Below, piece by piece: positions 17,039 to 25,051 of a stretch of DNA of 64,000 bases. The translations under genes were made by a program, and so were the position numbers. Where the stretch lies: positions 57,398 through 121,397 of the forward strand of contig CAJMPT010000001.1 in NCBI GenBank assembly GCA_905215465.1. The letters are read 5' to 3'. Each line of letters starts with the position of its first letter. Position 1 is the stretch's first letter. The notes below the pieces were generated by a model. That model was not told where the DNA came from, did not search any database, and worked only from the letters and a program-made list of their open reading frames with translations. Origin of the DNA: an uncultured bacterium (lineage in GTDB: Bacteria > Actinomycetota > Coriobacteriia > Coriobacteriales > Atopobiaceae).

Positions 17039-17743
17039 TTACCGCTGCCCGTACGTTGCGTTGGGGCCATGCTTGCGCAGGTAGTGCTTATCTTGAAGGT
17101 ACTGGGGCGCCGGGCCGCAATGCGGCGAGAGGAGCTCCGTGTCGCGCGCTATCTTGGCGCACTCCTCGAGCACCGCGGCATGGTAGACGGCCTCGTTGGC
17201 ATCCTTGCCCCAGCTAAATGGCCCATGGTTGCGCACGAGAACCGCAGGCACCGCAATCGGGTCAACGTCCCTCTCCTCAAAGCCGGACACTATGACCTTG
17301 CCGGTATTGAGCTCATATGCCTCCTCGATCTCCTCCTTGGTGAGACCCCTCATGCAAGGAACCGGGCCATAGAAGTAGTCGGCATGGGTAGTTCCGTAAG
17401 CGGGAAGGTCCCGACCGGCCTGCGCCCACGCCGTCGCCACAGAGGAATGCGTGTGAACGACGCCCTTGATTCCCCTGTCGGCCCACGCGCGATAGATCCA
17501 CGCGTGGGTGTCCGTGTCGCTTGACGGGTTCAGATCGCCCTCAACGCGCCTGCCATCAAGGTCGCACACGACCATCTTCTCGGGCGTGAGCTCGTCATAT
17601 GCCACGCCAGAGGGCTTGATGACAAACAGTCCCGTCTCCGGGTCAAGCTCGGACGCGTTTCCCCAGGTGAAGATTACCAGCCCCAACCTAGGCAGCTGCA
17701 TGTTGGCCTCGTATACCTTCTCGCGCAACTCCTTGAGCAGCAT
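17039..17743 (-). CDS. class II aldolase family, L-ribulose-5-phosphate 4-epimerase-like (AraD/UlaF)
   Basis: This is 234 residues from ATG 17743, chosen for the purine-rich AGGGAAGGGAG upstream and because family members start this way (LLKELREKVYEANMQLP). Zn2+ ligands are visible as HTHSSV and RNHGPF, and phosphate-binding residues in TWGNAS and KPSGVAYDEL. AraD and UlaF interconvert L-ribulose-5-P and D-xylulose-5-P. Whether it epimerises or cleaves here is unknown; a second class II aldolase lies in the same operon, so the sugar route uses two related enzymes. It is the last gene of the operon before the terminator. Confidence 0.85.
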   Translation of the reverse strand: MLLKELREKVYEANMQLPRLGLVIFTWGNASELDPETGLFVIKPSGVAYDELTPEKMVVCDLDGRRVEGDLNPSSDTDTHAWIYRAWADRGIKGVVHTHSSVATAWAQAGRDLPAYGTTHADYFYGPVPCMRGLTKEEIEEAYELNTGKVIVSGFEERDVDPIAVPAVLVRNHGPFSWGKDANEAVYHAAVLEECAKIARDTELLSPHCGPAPQYLQDKHYLRKHGPNATYGQR

Positions 17744-17853
17744 ATGGACTCCCTTCCCTCGCCTCTTCTGGCGAGAAATGCAAGAACCCGCCCGCAACGG
17801 CACGGGCCGAAGCGAACGGGTCCTCGCGTTGTATCAGGACGACGCGGACTTGC

Positions 17854-18327
17854 CTACTCCGCGCAGTACTTGATGACGGTATCAACCATGCCCTGGGGCG
17901 TGGTCTGGGCCATGATGTCCGCAGAGGCGGCATCGTCGATGAAGATGCCCAGGAAGGCCTGGAGAACGGCGACCTGGCCCTCCTCGTGAGCCAGCAGGCC
18001 GAGGTTGACGATGAGCTGGGCGTTCACAAGGCCGGTATCGGCCATGCCGTCAAACTCGATGGGGTTCTTCGGCTTGATGATGGCGATGTAGGGCTTGTTG
18101 AGGTGCTGCGGGTCCACGTGCGGCAGGGCAACGGAGATCGAGGTGCACTCAAGGCCGGTGGGGTAGTTCTTCTCGCGCTCGAGAATGGCGTCAAGCCAGG
18201 AGTCCTTGACATAGCCGCCCTCCTTGAGCTTCTCGCCAAGCTTGGTGAAGAAGTCGATGCGGTCGGTGGCCTCAAAGTCAAAGAAGACGAGCTCAGGCTT
18301 CAGAAGATCGGTCTCAATGGCAGACAT
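17854..18327 (-). CDS. PTS EIIA component, galactitol/fructose (mannitol fold) family
   Basis: This is a 157-residue cytoplasmic EIIA. The phosphorylated histidine is in SISVALPHVDPQHL, the conserved position in the EIIA-Fru/Mtl/Gat fold. It would accept phosphate from HPr and pass it to the EIIB at 22250. The EIIA gene lies far downstream of EIIB and EIIC in the same strand run, separated by enzyme genes. Confidence 0.88.
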   Translation of the reverse strand: MSAIETDLLKPELVFFDFEATDRIDFFTKLGEKLKEGGYVKDSWLDAILEREKNYPTGLECTSISVALPHVDPQHLNKPYIAIIKPKNPIEFDGMADTGLVNAQLIVNLGLLAHEEGQVAVLQAFLGIFIDDAASADIMAQTTPQGMVDTVIKYCAE

Positions 18328-18386
18328 GCGTCAGTCCCTTCGGGTTGTGGTGGGCAAAGGCCTTGTGCTGGCAGGTGGCAGAATCG

Positions 18387-19268
18387 CTAAGCCACGGGGT
18401 CGGCGCCGTTGGCGAAGACCTTGATGACGGAGGTGAAGTCCTCGTAGAGGCGCTGGTAGGCTGCCATGGTCATGTCGTGCCAGTAGACGTTGGCATCGGC
18501 GTTCTTGGACTTGAAGTCAGCAATGACCTGCTGGACGGCCTCGCCAGCGTACTTCACGCCGTAGGTGTAGTAGTTGATCTTGCGGATGCCGGCGTCGATG
18601 GCCTTGCGGTAGTCGTCGTCGGAGACGCCGGAGCCGCCGTGCATGACCAGGGGCACGTTGTTGCGCTTGCGGATCTCGGTCAGAACGTCGAAGTTGAGGT
18701 GCGGCTCGCCCTTGTAGATGCCGTGGACGGTGCCGAAGGAGCAGGCCAGGATGTCAAGGCCGGTCTCCTTGATGAACTCGTCGGCCTGCTCGGGGTCGGT
18801 GTAGACGGCCTCGGAGACGTGGTCGTTCTCGTGGCCGACGCCATTCTCGCGGGTGCCCATGCTGCCGAGCTCGCACTCAAGGCCGCAGTCAAAGCTGGCG
18901 CACATGTCGGCGGCACGCTGGGAGTTCTCAATGTTGACCTCATAGGGCTCCATGGAGCCGTCGTACATGGCACCGGTGAAGCCCATCTCGAGGGCACGAC
19001 GCATGTAGGAGAGGTTCTCGCAGTGGTCGAGATGCACGCAGACCATGGCGCTGGAGCGCTCGGCCAGGGCAACCATGGTCGGGCCCATGGCGTCGAGCGG
19101 CGTAAAGGCGTCGTGGCCCTCGGCGTGGGAGAGAATGACCGGATAGCCGGTCTCCTCGGCGGCGTCCAGGGCGGCGCGGGTGGCCTCGAGGCTCGGGACG
19201 TTGAACGAGGCGATGGCCATGTTCTTCTGCTCGGCGATGGCGCAGATGTCTCGGAGGTTGACGATCAT
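18387..19268 (-). CDS. class II fructose/tagatose-bisphosphate aldolase family protein
   Basis: This is about 293 residues from ATG 19268 with AGAAGGGAAACC upstream. Zn2+ ligands of class II aldolases are visible: HLDHCE, TVHGIYKGEPH and VMHGGSGV. The catalytic Asp lies in HLDH. It is closer to the GatY/KbaY/FBA-like ketose-bisphosphate aldolases than to glycolytic Fba, judging by the ELGSMG segment and operon context. The natural substrate is unknown; a ketose 1-phosphate or bisphosphate derived from the PTS substrate is likely. Confidence 0.85.
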   Translation of the reverse strand: MIVNLRDICAIAEQKNMAIASFNVPSLEATRAALDAAEETGYPVILSHAEGHDAFTPLDAMGPTMVALAERSSAMVCVHLDHCENLSYMRRALEMGFTGAMYDGSMEPYEVNIENSQRAADMCASFDCGLECELGSMGTRENGVGHENDHVSEAVYTDPEQADEFIKETGLDILACSFGTVHGIYKGEPHLNFDVLTEIRKRNNVPLVMHGGSGVSDDDYRKAIDAGIRKINYYTYGVKYAGEAVQQVIADFKSKNADANVYWHDMTMAAYQRLYEDFTSVIKVFANGADPVA

Positions 19269-19357
19269 TTGGTTTCCCTTCTCATGTCCTTGCTGGCGAT
19301 AAGAGCAAACGGTCCGGCTCGCCATGCCCCCGCAGGTGCGGGCCGGACCGACGCCCG

Positions 19358-20041
19358 TTAGTTGTTCTTTGCGGCCTCGGCGGCGTCACGCTCGTTGAGG
19401 GTGACCTGGCCATAGCGGTGGAAGACAGCAACGGCCTCGTCGATCTGCTCCTGCGTCATGGTTGCCATCGGCAGGCCAGTGGAAAGGGCAACCTGGATGG
19501 TCTTGCAAGCCTCCTCGAGGTAGACGCAGGCAAAGAGCGCCTGACGCAGGTCGCGGCCGACGGCGATGACGCCGTGGTGCTTGAGGACGACGGCGAGACG
19601 GTCGCCGATTGCCTTGACGGCCTCGACGCCCATGGCGAGGTTGCCGGGGTCGCCGTAGGCAGCCACGTTGACCGGGCCCTCGGTGGCGTTGGCAAGCGTG
19701 GAGAGGTTGCAGGGAATCTCGTCCATGACCAGGCCAAGGCCGGTGGCATAGGGCTGGTGGGTGTGGATGACGGCGTTGACCTTGGGCATGTTCTTGTAGA
19801 TGTAGAGAAGGGCCTCGGTGTCGACAGACGCCTTACGGGTGCCTTCGATGATGTTGCCCTCAAGGTCGACAACGAGCATGTCGTCGGCGACCATCTCGTC
19901 GTAGATCATGCCGGACGGGGTGACGATAACCTCGCCGGAGGGCATGCGCCAGCTCAGGTTGCCGCCGGACAGCGCGATGAGACCATAGCGGTCCATCTTG
20001 AGCGCATAGTCCAGCATCTGCTGCTTTTCCTTCTCGAACAT
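19358..20041 (-). CDS. class II aldolase/adducin family protein (FucA-like)
   Basis: This 227-residue Zn2+ enzyme contains the GGNLSWR and TPSGMIYDEM phosphate-binding motifs and metal ligands in HTHQPY and KHHGVIAV. The catalytic Glu of fuculose-phosphate aldolase would correspond to a residue near SVDTEALLY. FucA cleaves fuculose-1-P into DHAP and lactaldehyde, and RhaD does likewise. Its ATG directly abuts the stop of the upstream membrane protein gene (TAG-ATG). Confidence 0.85.
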   Translation of the reverse strand: MFEKEKQQMLDYALKMDRYGLIALSGGNLSWRMPSGEVIVTPSGMIYDEMVADDMLVVDLEGNIIEGTRKASVDTEALLYIYKNMPKVNAVIHTHQPYATGLGLVMDEIPCNLSTLANATEGPVNVAAYGDPGNLAMGVEAVKAIGDRLAVVLKHHGVIAVGRDLRQALFACVYLEEACKTIQVALSTGLPMATMTQEQIDEAVAVFHRYGQVTLNERDAAEAAKNN

Positions 20042-20641
20042 CTACTTCTCCCTCGACTTTCTTGTGAGCGTATCGCCTTTGCCCGTAAGGACCGCCTTGA
20101 GCACGCGGCTCCTGTTCTGGGACTTCTGCTTATGACGTCCGTAGCCGAACGTCTTCACGTACTCCTCGTTGGTACGGCGCGCGCGTGCCTTGAGGGTGTC
20201 CGGGTGAATCTCGTACTCGAGGTCGCGAAGGCGACCGAAGAGCTCCTGGCCATCGGTGAAGGTCTTGGTGGAGAGCCAGAAGCGGCCATGCAGTGCGTTG
20301 TGGTCGCCAACGCGCAGGTACATCTTTCCCGACGAGGGATACTCGCGGACGCGGAACTCGTGGAGATCAGAGAGCTTGTAGCTCTGGGCTTTTCCAAAGA
20401 GCTCGAAGCTGATCTGGTCGTCGGAAAGGGTGACCGAGTGCGCATAGCAGCGTGCCACAAAGGTGTTCCACACCTGGTAGAGCGCAGCAACGGCGAAGAC
20501 GACGTACAGGCCCCACATGTTGTATGCGTTGGTGTAGATCAGCCAGGCGCATGCGAAGAAGATCAGAACGCAGAAGGCTCCCTCGGCCTTCACTTCCATG
20601 GTGAAGTACGGCTCCTGGTACGTGTAGGTCTTCGACTCCAT
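20042..20641 (-). CDS. unrecognised two-helix membrane protein in PTS operon
   Basis: This 199-residue protein has two adjacent membrane helices at about 20-60 (AFCVLIFFACAWLIY and WGLYVVFAVAALYQVW). A PH-like cytoplasmic beta domain (about 65-130, SVTLSDDQISFELFGKAQSY) and a basic tail follow. The layout resembles bPH/YcxB-type proteins. It sits between the EIIC gene and the FucA-like gene, coupled to the latter. No function is known; it could sense or scaffold the transporter. Confidence 0.6.
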   Translation of the reverse strand: MESKTYTYQEPYFTMEVKAEGAFCVLIFFACAWLIYTNAYNMWGLYVVFAVAALYQVWNTFVARCYAHSVTLSDDQISFELFGKAQSYKLSDLHEFRVREYPSSGKMYLRVGDHNALHGRFWLSTKTFTDGQELFGRLRDLEYEIHPDTLKARARRTNEEYVKTFGYGRHKQKSQNRSRVLKAVLTGKGDTLTRKSREK

Positions 20642-20657
20642 TGTTGCCTCTCATAAA

Positions 20658-20692
20658 TGGGGTCCGCACCAAGACTGATACGGACCCCATGC
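20658..20692 (-). other. intra-operon stem-loop
   Basis: A hairpin with arms ATGGGGTCCG / CGGACCCCAT and a 14-base loop lies between the EIIC gene and the 199-residue membrane protein gene. It is followed by only two T, so it looks more like an mRNA-stabilising or attenuating structure than a full terminator. Confidence 0.5.
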
Positions 20693-20739
20693 GGTTATAG
20701 CAAGTAGTGTCTATCTGTCAGAGCATGGGGAGGCTGTGC

Positions 20740-22125
20740 CTAGTTGGCGCTCTCCTCAGCAGCCTCAGCCTCGTGGAGCTCAGCGGCCTCCTTGAGGATG
20801 CGCTTGCGGTTCCAGAGGGCCAGGATGATGGCGATGACACCGGTGATGCCAAGGCCAGCGATACCCAGGAAGCTGGAAGCACGGACGATGACCCAGGTCA
20901 GCGGGTTAGCACCGTCGCAGATGGAGGAAATCTGAGCAGCACCGCCCATGTCGAACTGCACGTTGGCAGCAGCGGTGGTGATGAGCGGAGCAAGGTCGGT
21001 AGCAATGTAGAGGCCGATGGCCAGGACAATGATGCCGATGATGATGCCGCGGAAGCCGTTGTTGTGCACGCACGGGGTGATCAGGACGAACATCCAGGGG
21101 ATGACGGCGAGGTCAGCGAAGGGCAGGACCGTGTTGCCAGGAAGCAGGACGGCCAGGAAGATGCACAGCGGGACCAGGACGAAGGAGATGGCCAGCGTAA
21201 CGGGGTGGCCAACGCCGACGGCGGAGTCAAGACCGATGTAGATCTTGCCGCGGTTGGAGAAGCGCTTCTCGACGAAGTCAGAGGCAGCGTCGGAGACGGG
21301 CAGCAGGCCCTCCATGAGCAGGGAGGCCATGCGCGGGATGAGGACCAGGACGGCGCCCAGGGAGACGGCGAGCTGGAGGACACCGGTGACGTCGTAGCCG
21401 GCGAGGACGCCGATGACGAGGCCGATGACGGTGCCGATGATCATGGGCTCACCGAAGACGCCGAACTTCTCCTGAAGCATGTCGGTGTTGACGTCGATGT
21501 CGCGGATGCCGGGGATCTTATCGAGGATCCAGTTGAAGAGCATGGCGATAGGAGCGTAAGCGGTGGTGAAGCCGTGAGGCAGGGACACGCCGGGCATGGA
21601 GAGGGACTCCTCAACCAGCGGAGCGGTGTAGTCGCCAAGGACCATGATGATGATCATGTTGATGATGGCGGCAGCGAAGCCCATCATGATGTTGTCGGTG
21701 ACGATGGCAACGAGGGCGCCGGTGAAGGCGAAGTGCCAGTAGTCCCAGATGTCAACGTCGACGGTCTGCGTGGTGTTGGTGAGCAGCATCACGATGTTGA
21801 CGACGAGGCCAAGCGGGATGATGAGCATGCCGACGTTGGAGCCCATGGCGATGGCGGCGGCGGCGGGCCAGCCGACGTCAACCGTGGTCAGGGACAGGCC
21901 GAAGCGGGCGACCATGTCGGAGGCTGCCGGGGCAAGCGTGGTGCCCAGGAGGCTGTTGATGACGAGGTTCAGGCCGATGAAGCCGATGCCGACCGTGAGG
22001 CCAGCACGAAGGCTCTTGCCGAAGCCCGCACCAAAGCAGCAGCCAAGAATAGTCAGGAGGATCGGCATCATAACGGAGACGCCCAGGCCCTGAATGAAGG
22101 AGAAGACACTAAGGATTGCGTCCAT
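20740..22125 (-). CDS. PTS EIIC component, galactitol (GatC) family
   Basis: This is a 461-residue polytopic membrane permease of the galactitol/sgc family, starting with the conserved IQGLGVSVMMPILLTILG and containing AMGSNVGMLIIPLGL, TDNIMMGFAAAIINMII and HNNGFRGIIIG. It translocates a polyol or related sugar while EIIB phosphorylates it. EIIA, EIIB and EIIC are all separate genes here. The substrate is undefined; GatC-type permeases serve galactitol and several other polyols or pentoses. Confidence 0.9.
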   Translation of the reverse strand: MDAILSVFSFIQGLGVSVMMPILLTILGCCFGAGFGKSLRAGLTVGIGFIGLNLVINSLLGTTLAPAASDMVARFGLSLTTVDVGWPAAAAIAMGSNVGMLIIPLGLVVNIVMLLTNTTQTVDVDIWDYWHFAFTGALVAIVTDNIMMGFAAAIINMIIIMVLGDYTAPLVEESLSMPGVSLPHGFTTAYAPIAMLFNWILDKIPGIRDIDVNTDMLQEKFGVFGEPMIIGTVIGLVIGVLAGYDVTGVLQLAVSLGAVLVLIPRMASLLMEGLLPVSDAASDFVEKRFSNRGKIYIGLDSAVGVGHPVTLAISFVLVPLCIFLAVLLPGNTVLPFADLAVIPWMFVLITPCVHNNGFRGIIIGIIVLAIGLYIATDLAPLITTAAANVQFDMGGAAQISSICDGANPLTWVIVRASSFLGIAGLGITGVIAIILALWNRKRILKEAAELHEAEAAEESAN

Positions 22126-22249
22126 GTGACCTTACTTCCTTTCTTTCCTTGCTTTCCTTGTGTACGTTACGAAACTCTGAACAGCTAAAGACACTTTTTG
22201 ACTCGACGGCCAGCTTTCAGCTCGCCGAGAATCCGCTGAGGTTGGATGC

Positions 22250-22549
22250 CTACTCGGCAGCCATGAGCTCCAGGATGGCCTTGTTGGGGACATCGGTGCC
22301 GCGGCCGGTGAGGTAGGGGATGCCGTTGACGTAGGGGCACTTGAGGCCGGCGGGAGCCATGGTGGTGGCCACCAGGAAGTCGTAGTTCACGGACTGAGCG
22401 GGGCACTCGGAGATCTTGTACTGAGTGATCTCGTACTGGCCCTTGTAGCCGTTCTCGTCGAGCATGGCCTCGACCTTCTTGCGGACGGCGGTGGAGGTGC
22501 AGATGCCAGAGCCGCAAGCGAACATGATGCGCTTCTTACCGTTTGCCAT
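22250..22549 (-). CDS. PTS EIIB component, galactitol (GatB) family
   Basis: This is about 99 residues. The phosphocysteine loop is IMFACGSGICTSTAV, the P-loop-like GatB signature. Two ATGs are possible; AGGAGG lies only one base from the first (22558) but ten bases from the second (22549), so I use the second. It passes phosphate from the EIIA at 17854 to the sugar on the EIIC. Confidence 0.9.
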   Translation of the reverse strand: MANGKKRIMFACGSGICTSTAVRKKVEAMLDENGYKGQYEITQYKISECPAQSVNYDFLVATTMAPAGLKCPYVNGIPYLTGRGTDVPNKAILELMAAE

Positions 22550-22620
22550 TTGAATCATTCCTCCTAGTCGCGCGGACGAGCCGCGCCTTGATTTGGGACC
22601 TTGCTCATTGGCGAGAAGGT

Positions 22621-23142
22621 CTACTCTCCAACAACGATAACGCGAACCTTGCGGGTGCGCTCGCGAGTGCGGTCGTAGTCAACGAAGAAGATGCTGGCCA
22701 GCCCGTTCATCTGGAGCTTGCCGTCGGCAACCTCGAAGGTCTGGTTGCCACCGACGATGGTGGAGCGCAGGTGGGCGTCGCCGTTCCAGAGCATGGTGCG
22801 GTCGCCACCAGGCAGGTAGGACGCCGCGCTCGGCCAGGACTCGACCTCCTCGAAGTGATCCAGGCCCGGGTAGCGGTAGGTGCTCCAGTCGTGCTGCTCG
22901 GGGAAGATCTTGTTCAGGCCGTCAGAGAGGTCGGCCTGGAGGAAAGTGTCACCCGTCGGGGTGGTGTCGTGGTCATACTCCTCGGAGAAGACCGCACAGG
23001 TGGTGTGAGCGGAGATGACGGTAACGATACCCTCCTTGACGCCGGACTCGGCGACGATGTCGGCAACGCCCTTGGTCACGTCGATGTAGGTGGGCTTGCC
23101 GGCGAGGGTGTCAACGGTAATCTGACCCTTGTAGACAGTCAT
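22621..23142 (-). CDS. YjbQ/UPF0047 family protein
   Basis: This 173-residue protein has the conserved histidine-bearing motifs VISAHTTCAVF and NGDAHLRSTIVG of the YjbQ family, and ends VRVIVVGE. Family members have weak thiamine-phosphate synthase activity when overproduced, but their true role is unknown. It is longer than the usual 130-140 residues, with a central insertion (about 70-110, FPEQHDWSTYRYPGLDHFEE). Its place in a sugar operon beside a TIM-like isomerase suggests a carbohydrate-phosphate role. Confidence 0.85.
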   Translation of the reverse strand: MTVYKGQITVDTLAGKPTYIDVTKGVADIVAESGVKEGIVTVISAHTTCAVFSEEYDHDTTPTGDTFLQADLSDGLNKIFPEQHDWSTYRYPGLDHFEEVESWPSAASYLPGGDRTMLWNGDAHLRSTIVGGNQTFEVADGKLQMNGLASIFFVDYDRTRERTRKVRVIVVGE

Positions 23143-23145
23143 CTG

Positions 23146-23850
23146 CTAGTCCTCCTTGCAGAAGTCGGTGCGGGCGCGGTCCAAGGCCTCGAACATCTCG
23201 TCCAGCGTGGCGAAGGGGTCCTCGGCGGCAACGATGCCGGAGGTGCCGCCCGTGCCGTCGGCGCCGTACTTGATGGCGTCGTAGACGTTGGCGCCGTTGT
23301 GGATGCCAGCGGCCTGCAAGACCTGGGTCTCGGGGGAGACGGCCTTGACGGCCTCGGTGGAGCCGCGCATGTAGTCCTCGCCGGCGACCTGGCCGGTGCC
23401 GATGAGGCTGGTGAGCTCGCAGACCATCACGTCGGGGTGAAGCTCGGCGATGGCCTTGCCCTCCTCGACGGAGTCAGCGCAGACGACGGTCAGGATGCCG
23501 ACCTCGTTGGCGCGGGCGATGGTGGCGGCCAGCTCGTGAACGGTCATGGGGTTCTCGGCGTGGTTGAGGAAGGTGGCCTTGACGCCGGCGGCGGCCAGAG
23601 CCTCGGGCAGGACGTGGCCCATGCCACGGCCCGGCTTCAGGCTCTCCATGAACTGCGCGCAGGGAACGAGGTGCGGGCAGTCGGCGATGATCTTGGGAAG
23701 GTCAATGAGCTGTGCGGTGAAGAGGCAGTCAAAGTCGTACTTCTCGCAGAGCTCGTCCGTCTTCTTGGCAAGCTTGTAGATCTCCTCGCCATACAGGTAG
23801 GACTTGGGGTTGACGACAAAGAACGGCTTCCTGAGCTTGAGCTTCTCCAT
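23146..23850 (-). CDS. triose-phosphate isomerase-like enzyme
   Basis: This is about 234 residues from ATG 23850. TIM catalytic residues can be placed: Asn and Lys in VVNPKSYLY, the electrophilic His in TFLNHAENP, and the base Glu in MVCELTSLIGTGQVAG. The phosphate loop is TGGTSGIVAAEDPF. It differs from glycolytic TpiA, which has GHSERR and YEPVWAIGTG, so it is a paralogue. Related TIM-like enzymes isomerise tetrulose phosphates in erythritol pathways. It is the first gene of the operon, just downstream of two tandem operators. Confidence 0.8.
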   Translation of the reverse strand: MEKLKLRKPFFVVNPKSYLYGEEIYKLAKKTDELCEKYDFDCLFTAQLIDLPKIIADCPHLVPCAQFMESLKPGRGMGHVLPEALAAAGVKATFLNHAENPMTVHELAATIARANEVGILTVVCADSVEEGKAIAELHPDVMVCELTSLIGTGQVAGEDYMRGSTEAVKAVSPETQVLQAAGIHNGANVYDAIKYGADGTGGTSGIVAAEDPFATLDEMFEALDRARTDFCKED

Positions 23851-23908
23851 ATGGCACCTCTTGTCTTGTGCGGCCTTTCGGCCAGCTTCCCGGCAAATCT
23901 GCACACCA

Positions 23909-23934
23909 ACTTGTTCAGTTCAGTGTGAACAAGT
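23909..23934. promoter_or_regulatory. operator 1 of the galactitol-type PTS operon
   Basis: This is a 26-bp dyad: ACTTGTTCA, eight bases, TGAACAAGT (9-bp perfect arms). It lies 59 bases upstream of the first operon gene and fits a GntR/HutC-family site. Confidence 0.7.
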
Positions 23935-23960
23935 ACTTGTATAGCGGTCAGTGGACAAGT
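23935..23960. promoter_or_regulatory. operator 2 of the galactitol-type PTS operon
   Basis: Directly abutting operator 1, this is another 26-bp dyad with the same spacing: ACTTGTATA, eight bases, TGGACAAGT (7 of 9 pairs). The minus-strand TATACA inside it could be a -10 element, so binding here would block transcription. Confidence 0.65.
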
Positions 23961-24050
23961 TTTTGCTGGAAACGTGAAGACAAGCGGCGAACGGTATCAA
24001 ACCATCCATAAACGGGAGCCCATCGTTCATTGGTGTGCCCAATCAGACGG

Positions 24051-24878
24051 CTACTCCGGCTGGTAGGCCTTGCTCACGATGGCCTGCCCCGGCGTGAGCC
24101 AGGTGCTGCTCCACTCGATGGCGACGCCGTTCTCCAGGTGGATGTTCTGCTCGAGCACCAGCACTGCGGCAGACTCTTCGCACCCCAGCATGCGGCCGTG
24201 CTCCTTGCCTGCCACGCGTGCACGATAGCGCATGTCAGAGTACCTGATCTTCTTGCCAGAGCACATCTCTACGGCATCAAACATTGATGTAGTGGCATAG
24301 TCGACCTCGTCAAGGCCGGGACAGGCCCTGAGGTTGGACCAGCTCTCCTGACAAAGGACGGGCTCACCGTCCACCGTTCGAAGGCGGCGGAGCAGAAGGA
24401 CGTTGTCGGTGGTCTCAAGGCCAAGCTCACGGGCAACGTCGGCGGGCGCCTTGGTCACGCGCCTCTCAATGACGTGCGTGACGTAGTCCTTTCCCTGCTG
24501 CCTGAGCGACTCCGCAAAGGAGAGTGGCCTCATTCCTGCAGGATGCGTTATCTCGGGCTTGGCGACAAAGGTCCCCCGCCCGTGCCTTTGGACCAGAAGG
24601 CCCTCGTCAACAAGCGACTTGATTGCCCGGCGAACGGTTCCGCGCGATACGCCAAACAGTGACATCAGGTCATGCTCTGACGGAATACGACTGGAGACCG
24701 CCCACTGCTTTGAGTAGATCTTCTCGCGGAGAAGGTCGGCGAGCTGGACGTGCTTTGGGGTTGCGCTCGACATGCTGAGTCCCGGCATGAGGAGGTCAGC
24801 CGCCGTCGGGGCAAAGGGCTGACGCACGGAACTTTCGCTTGTCGCAATCTTTGTGACGTCCTCGGAAGGGGGGCACAT
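24051..24878 (-). CDS. GntR/HutC-family transcriptional regulator
   Basis: This regulator is 275 residues if started at ATG 24878 (GAGAAG upstream). It has an N-terminal winged helix (about 38-105, PSEHDLMSLFGVSRGTVRRA then LVQRHGRGTFVA) and a C-terminal UTRA effector domain (about 125-270, LLLRRLRTVDGEPVLCQESW). UTRA domains bind phosphorylated sugars. A shorter start at 24773 would remove an atypical 35-residue extension. It is convergent with nothing and follows the same strand as the PTS operon, located just upstream; two tandem dyads downstream of its stop are the likely targets. Confidence 0.85.
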   Translation of the reverse strand: MCPPSEDVTKIATSESSVRQPFAPTAADLLMPGLSMSSATPKHVQLADLLREKIYSKQWAVSSRIPSEHDLMSLFGVSRGTVRRAIKSLVDEGLLVQRHGRGTFVAKPEITHPAGMRPLSFAESLRQQGKDYVTHVIERRVTKAPADVARELGLETTDNVLLLRRLRTVDGEPVLCQESWSNLRACPGLDEVDYATTSMFDAVEMCSGKKIRYSDMRYRARVAGKEHGRMLGCEESAAVLVLEQNIHLENGVAIEWSSTWLTPGQAIVSKAYQPE

Positions 24879-24905
24879 GTCGTTCTTCTCACTCGCGCGG
24901 GTCTT

Positions 24906-24923
24906 GTACAACATAAGTTGTAC
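24906..24923. promoter_or_regulatory. dyad upstream of the GntR gene
   Basis: The sequence GTACAAC-ATAA-GTTGTAC lies 28 bases upstream of the proposed start. It does not match the 26-bp operators in front of the PTS genes, so it may bind another factor or be part of the promoter. Confidence 0.45.
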
Positions 24924-24990
24924 TGTACATGTCCATAGACAAGTCGGCGCCATCAATTCCGCACTCCATAAGGACTGTGCGGTGGACGGC

Positions 24991-25025
24991 AAAAACACCG
25001 GCCCAAGAATGGCCTGGGCCGGTGT
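24991..25025 (-). terminator. rho-independent terminator of the purine operon
   Basis: An 11-bp perfect stem (ACACCGGCCCA / TGGGCCGGTGT) is followed by TTTTT on the minus strand, just after purN. Confidence 0.88.
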
Positions 25026-25051
25026 TGCGCACAAGATGAATTGGAGTGCCC

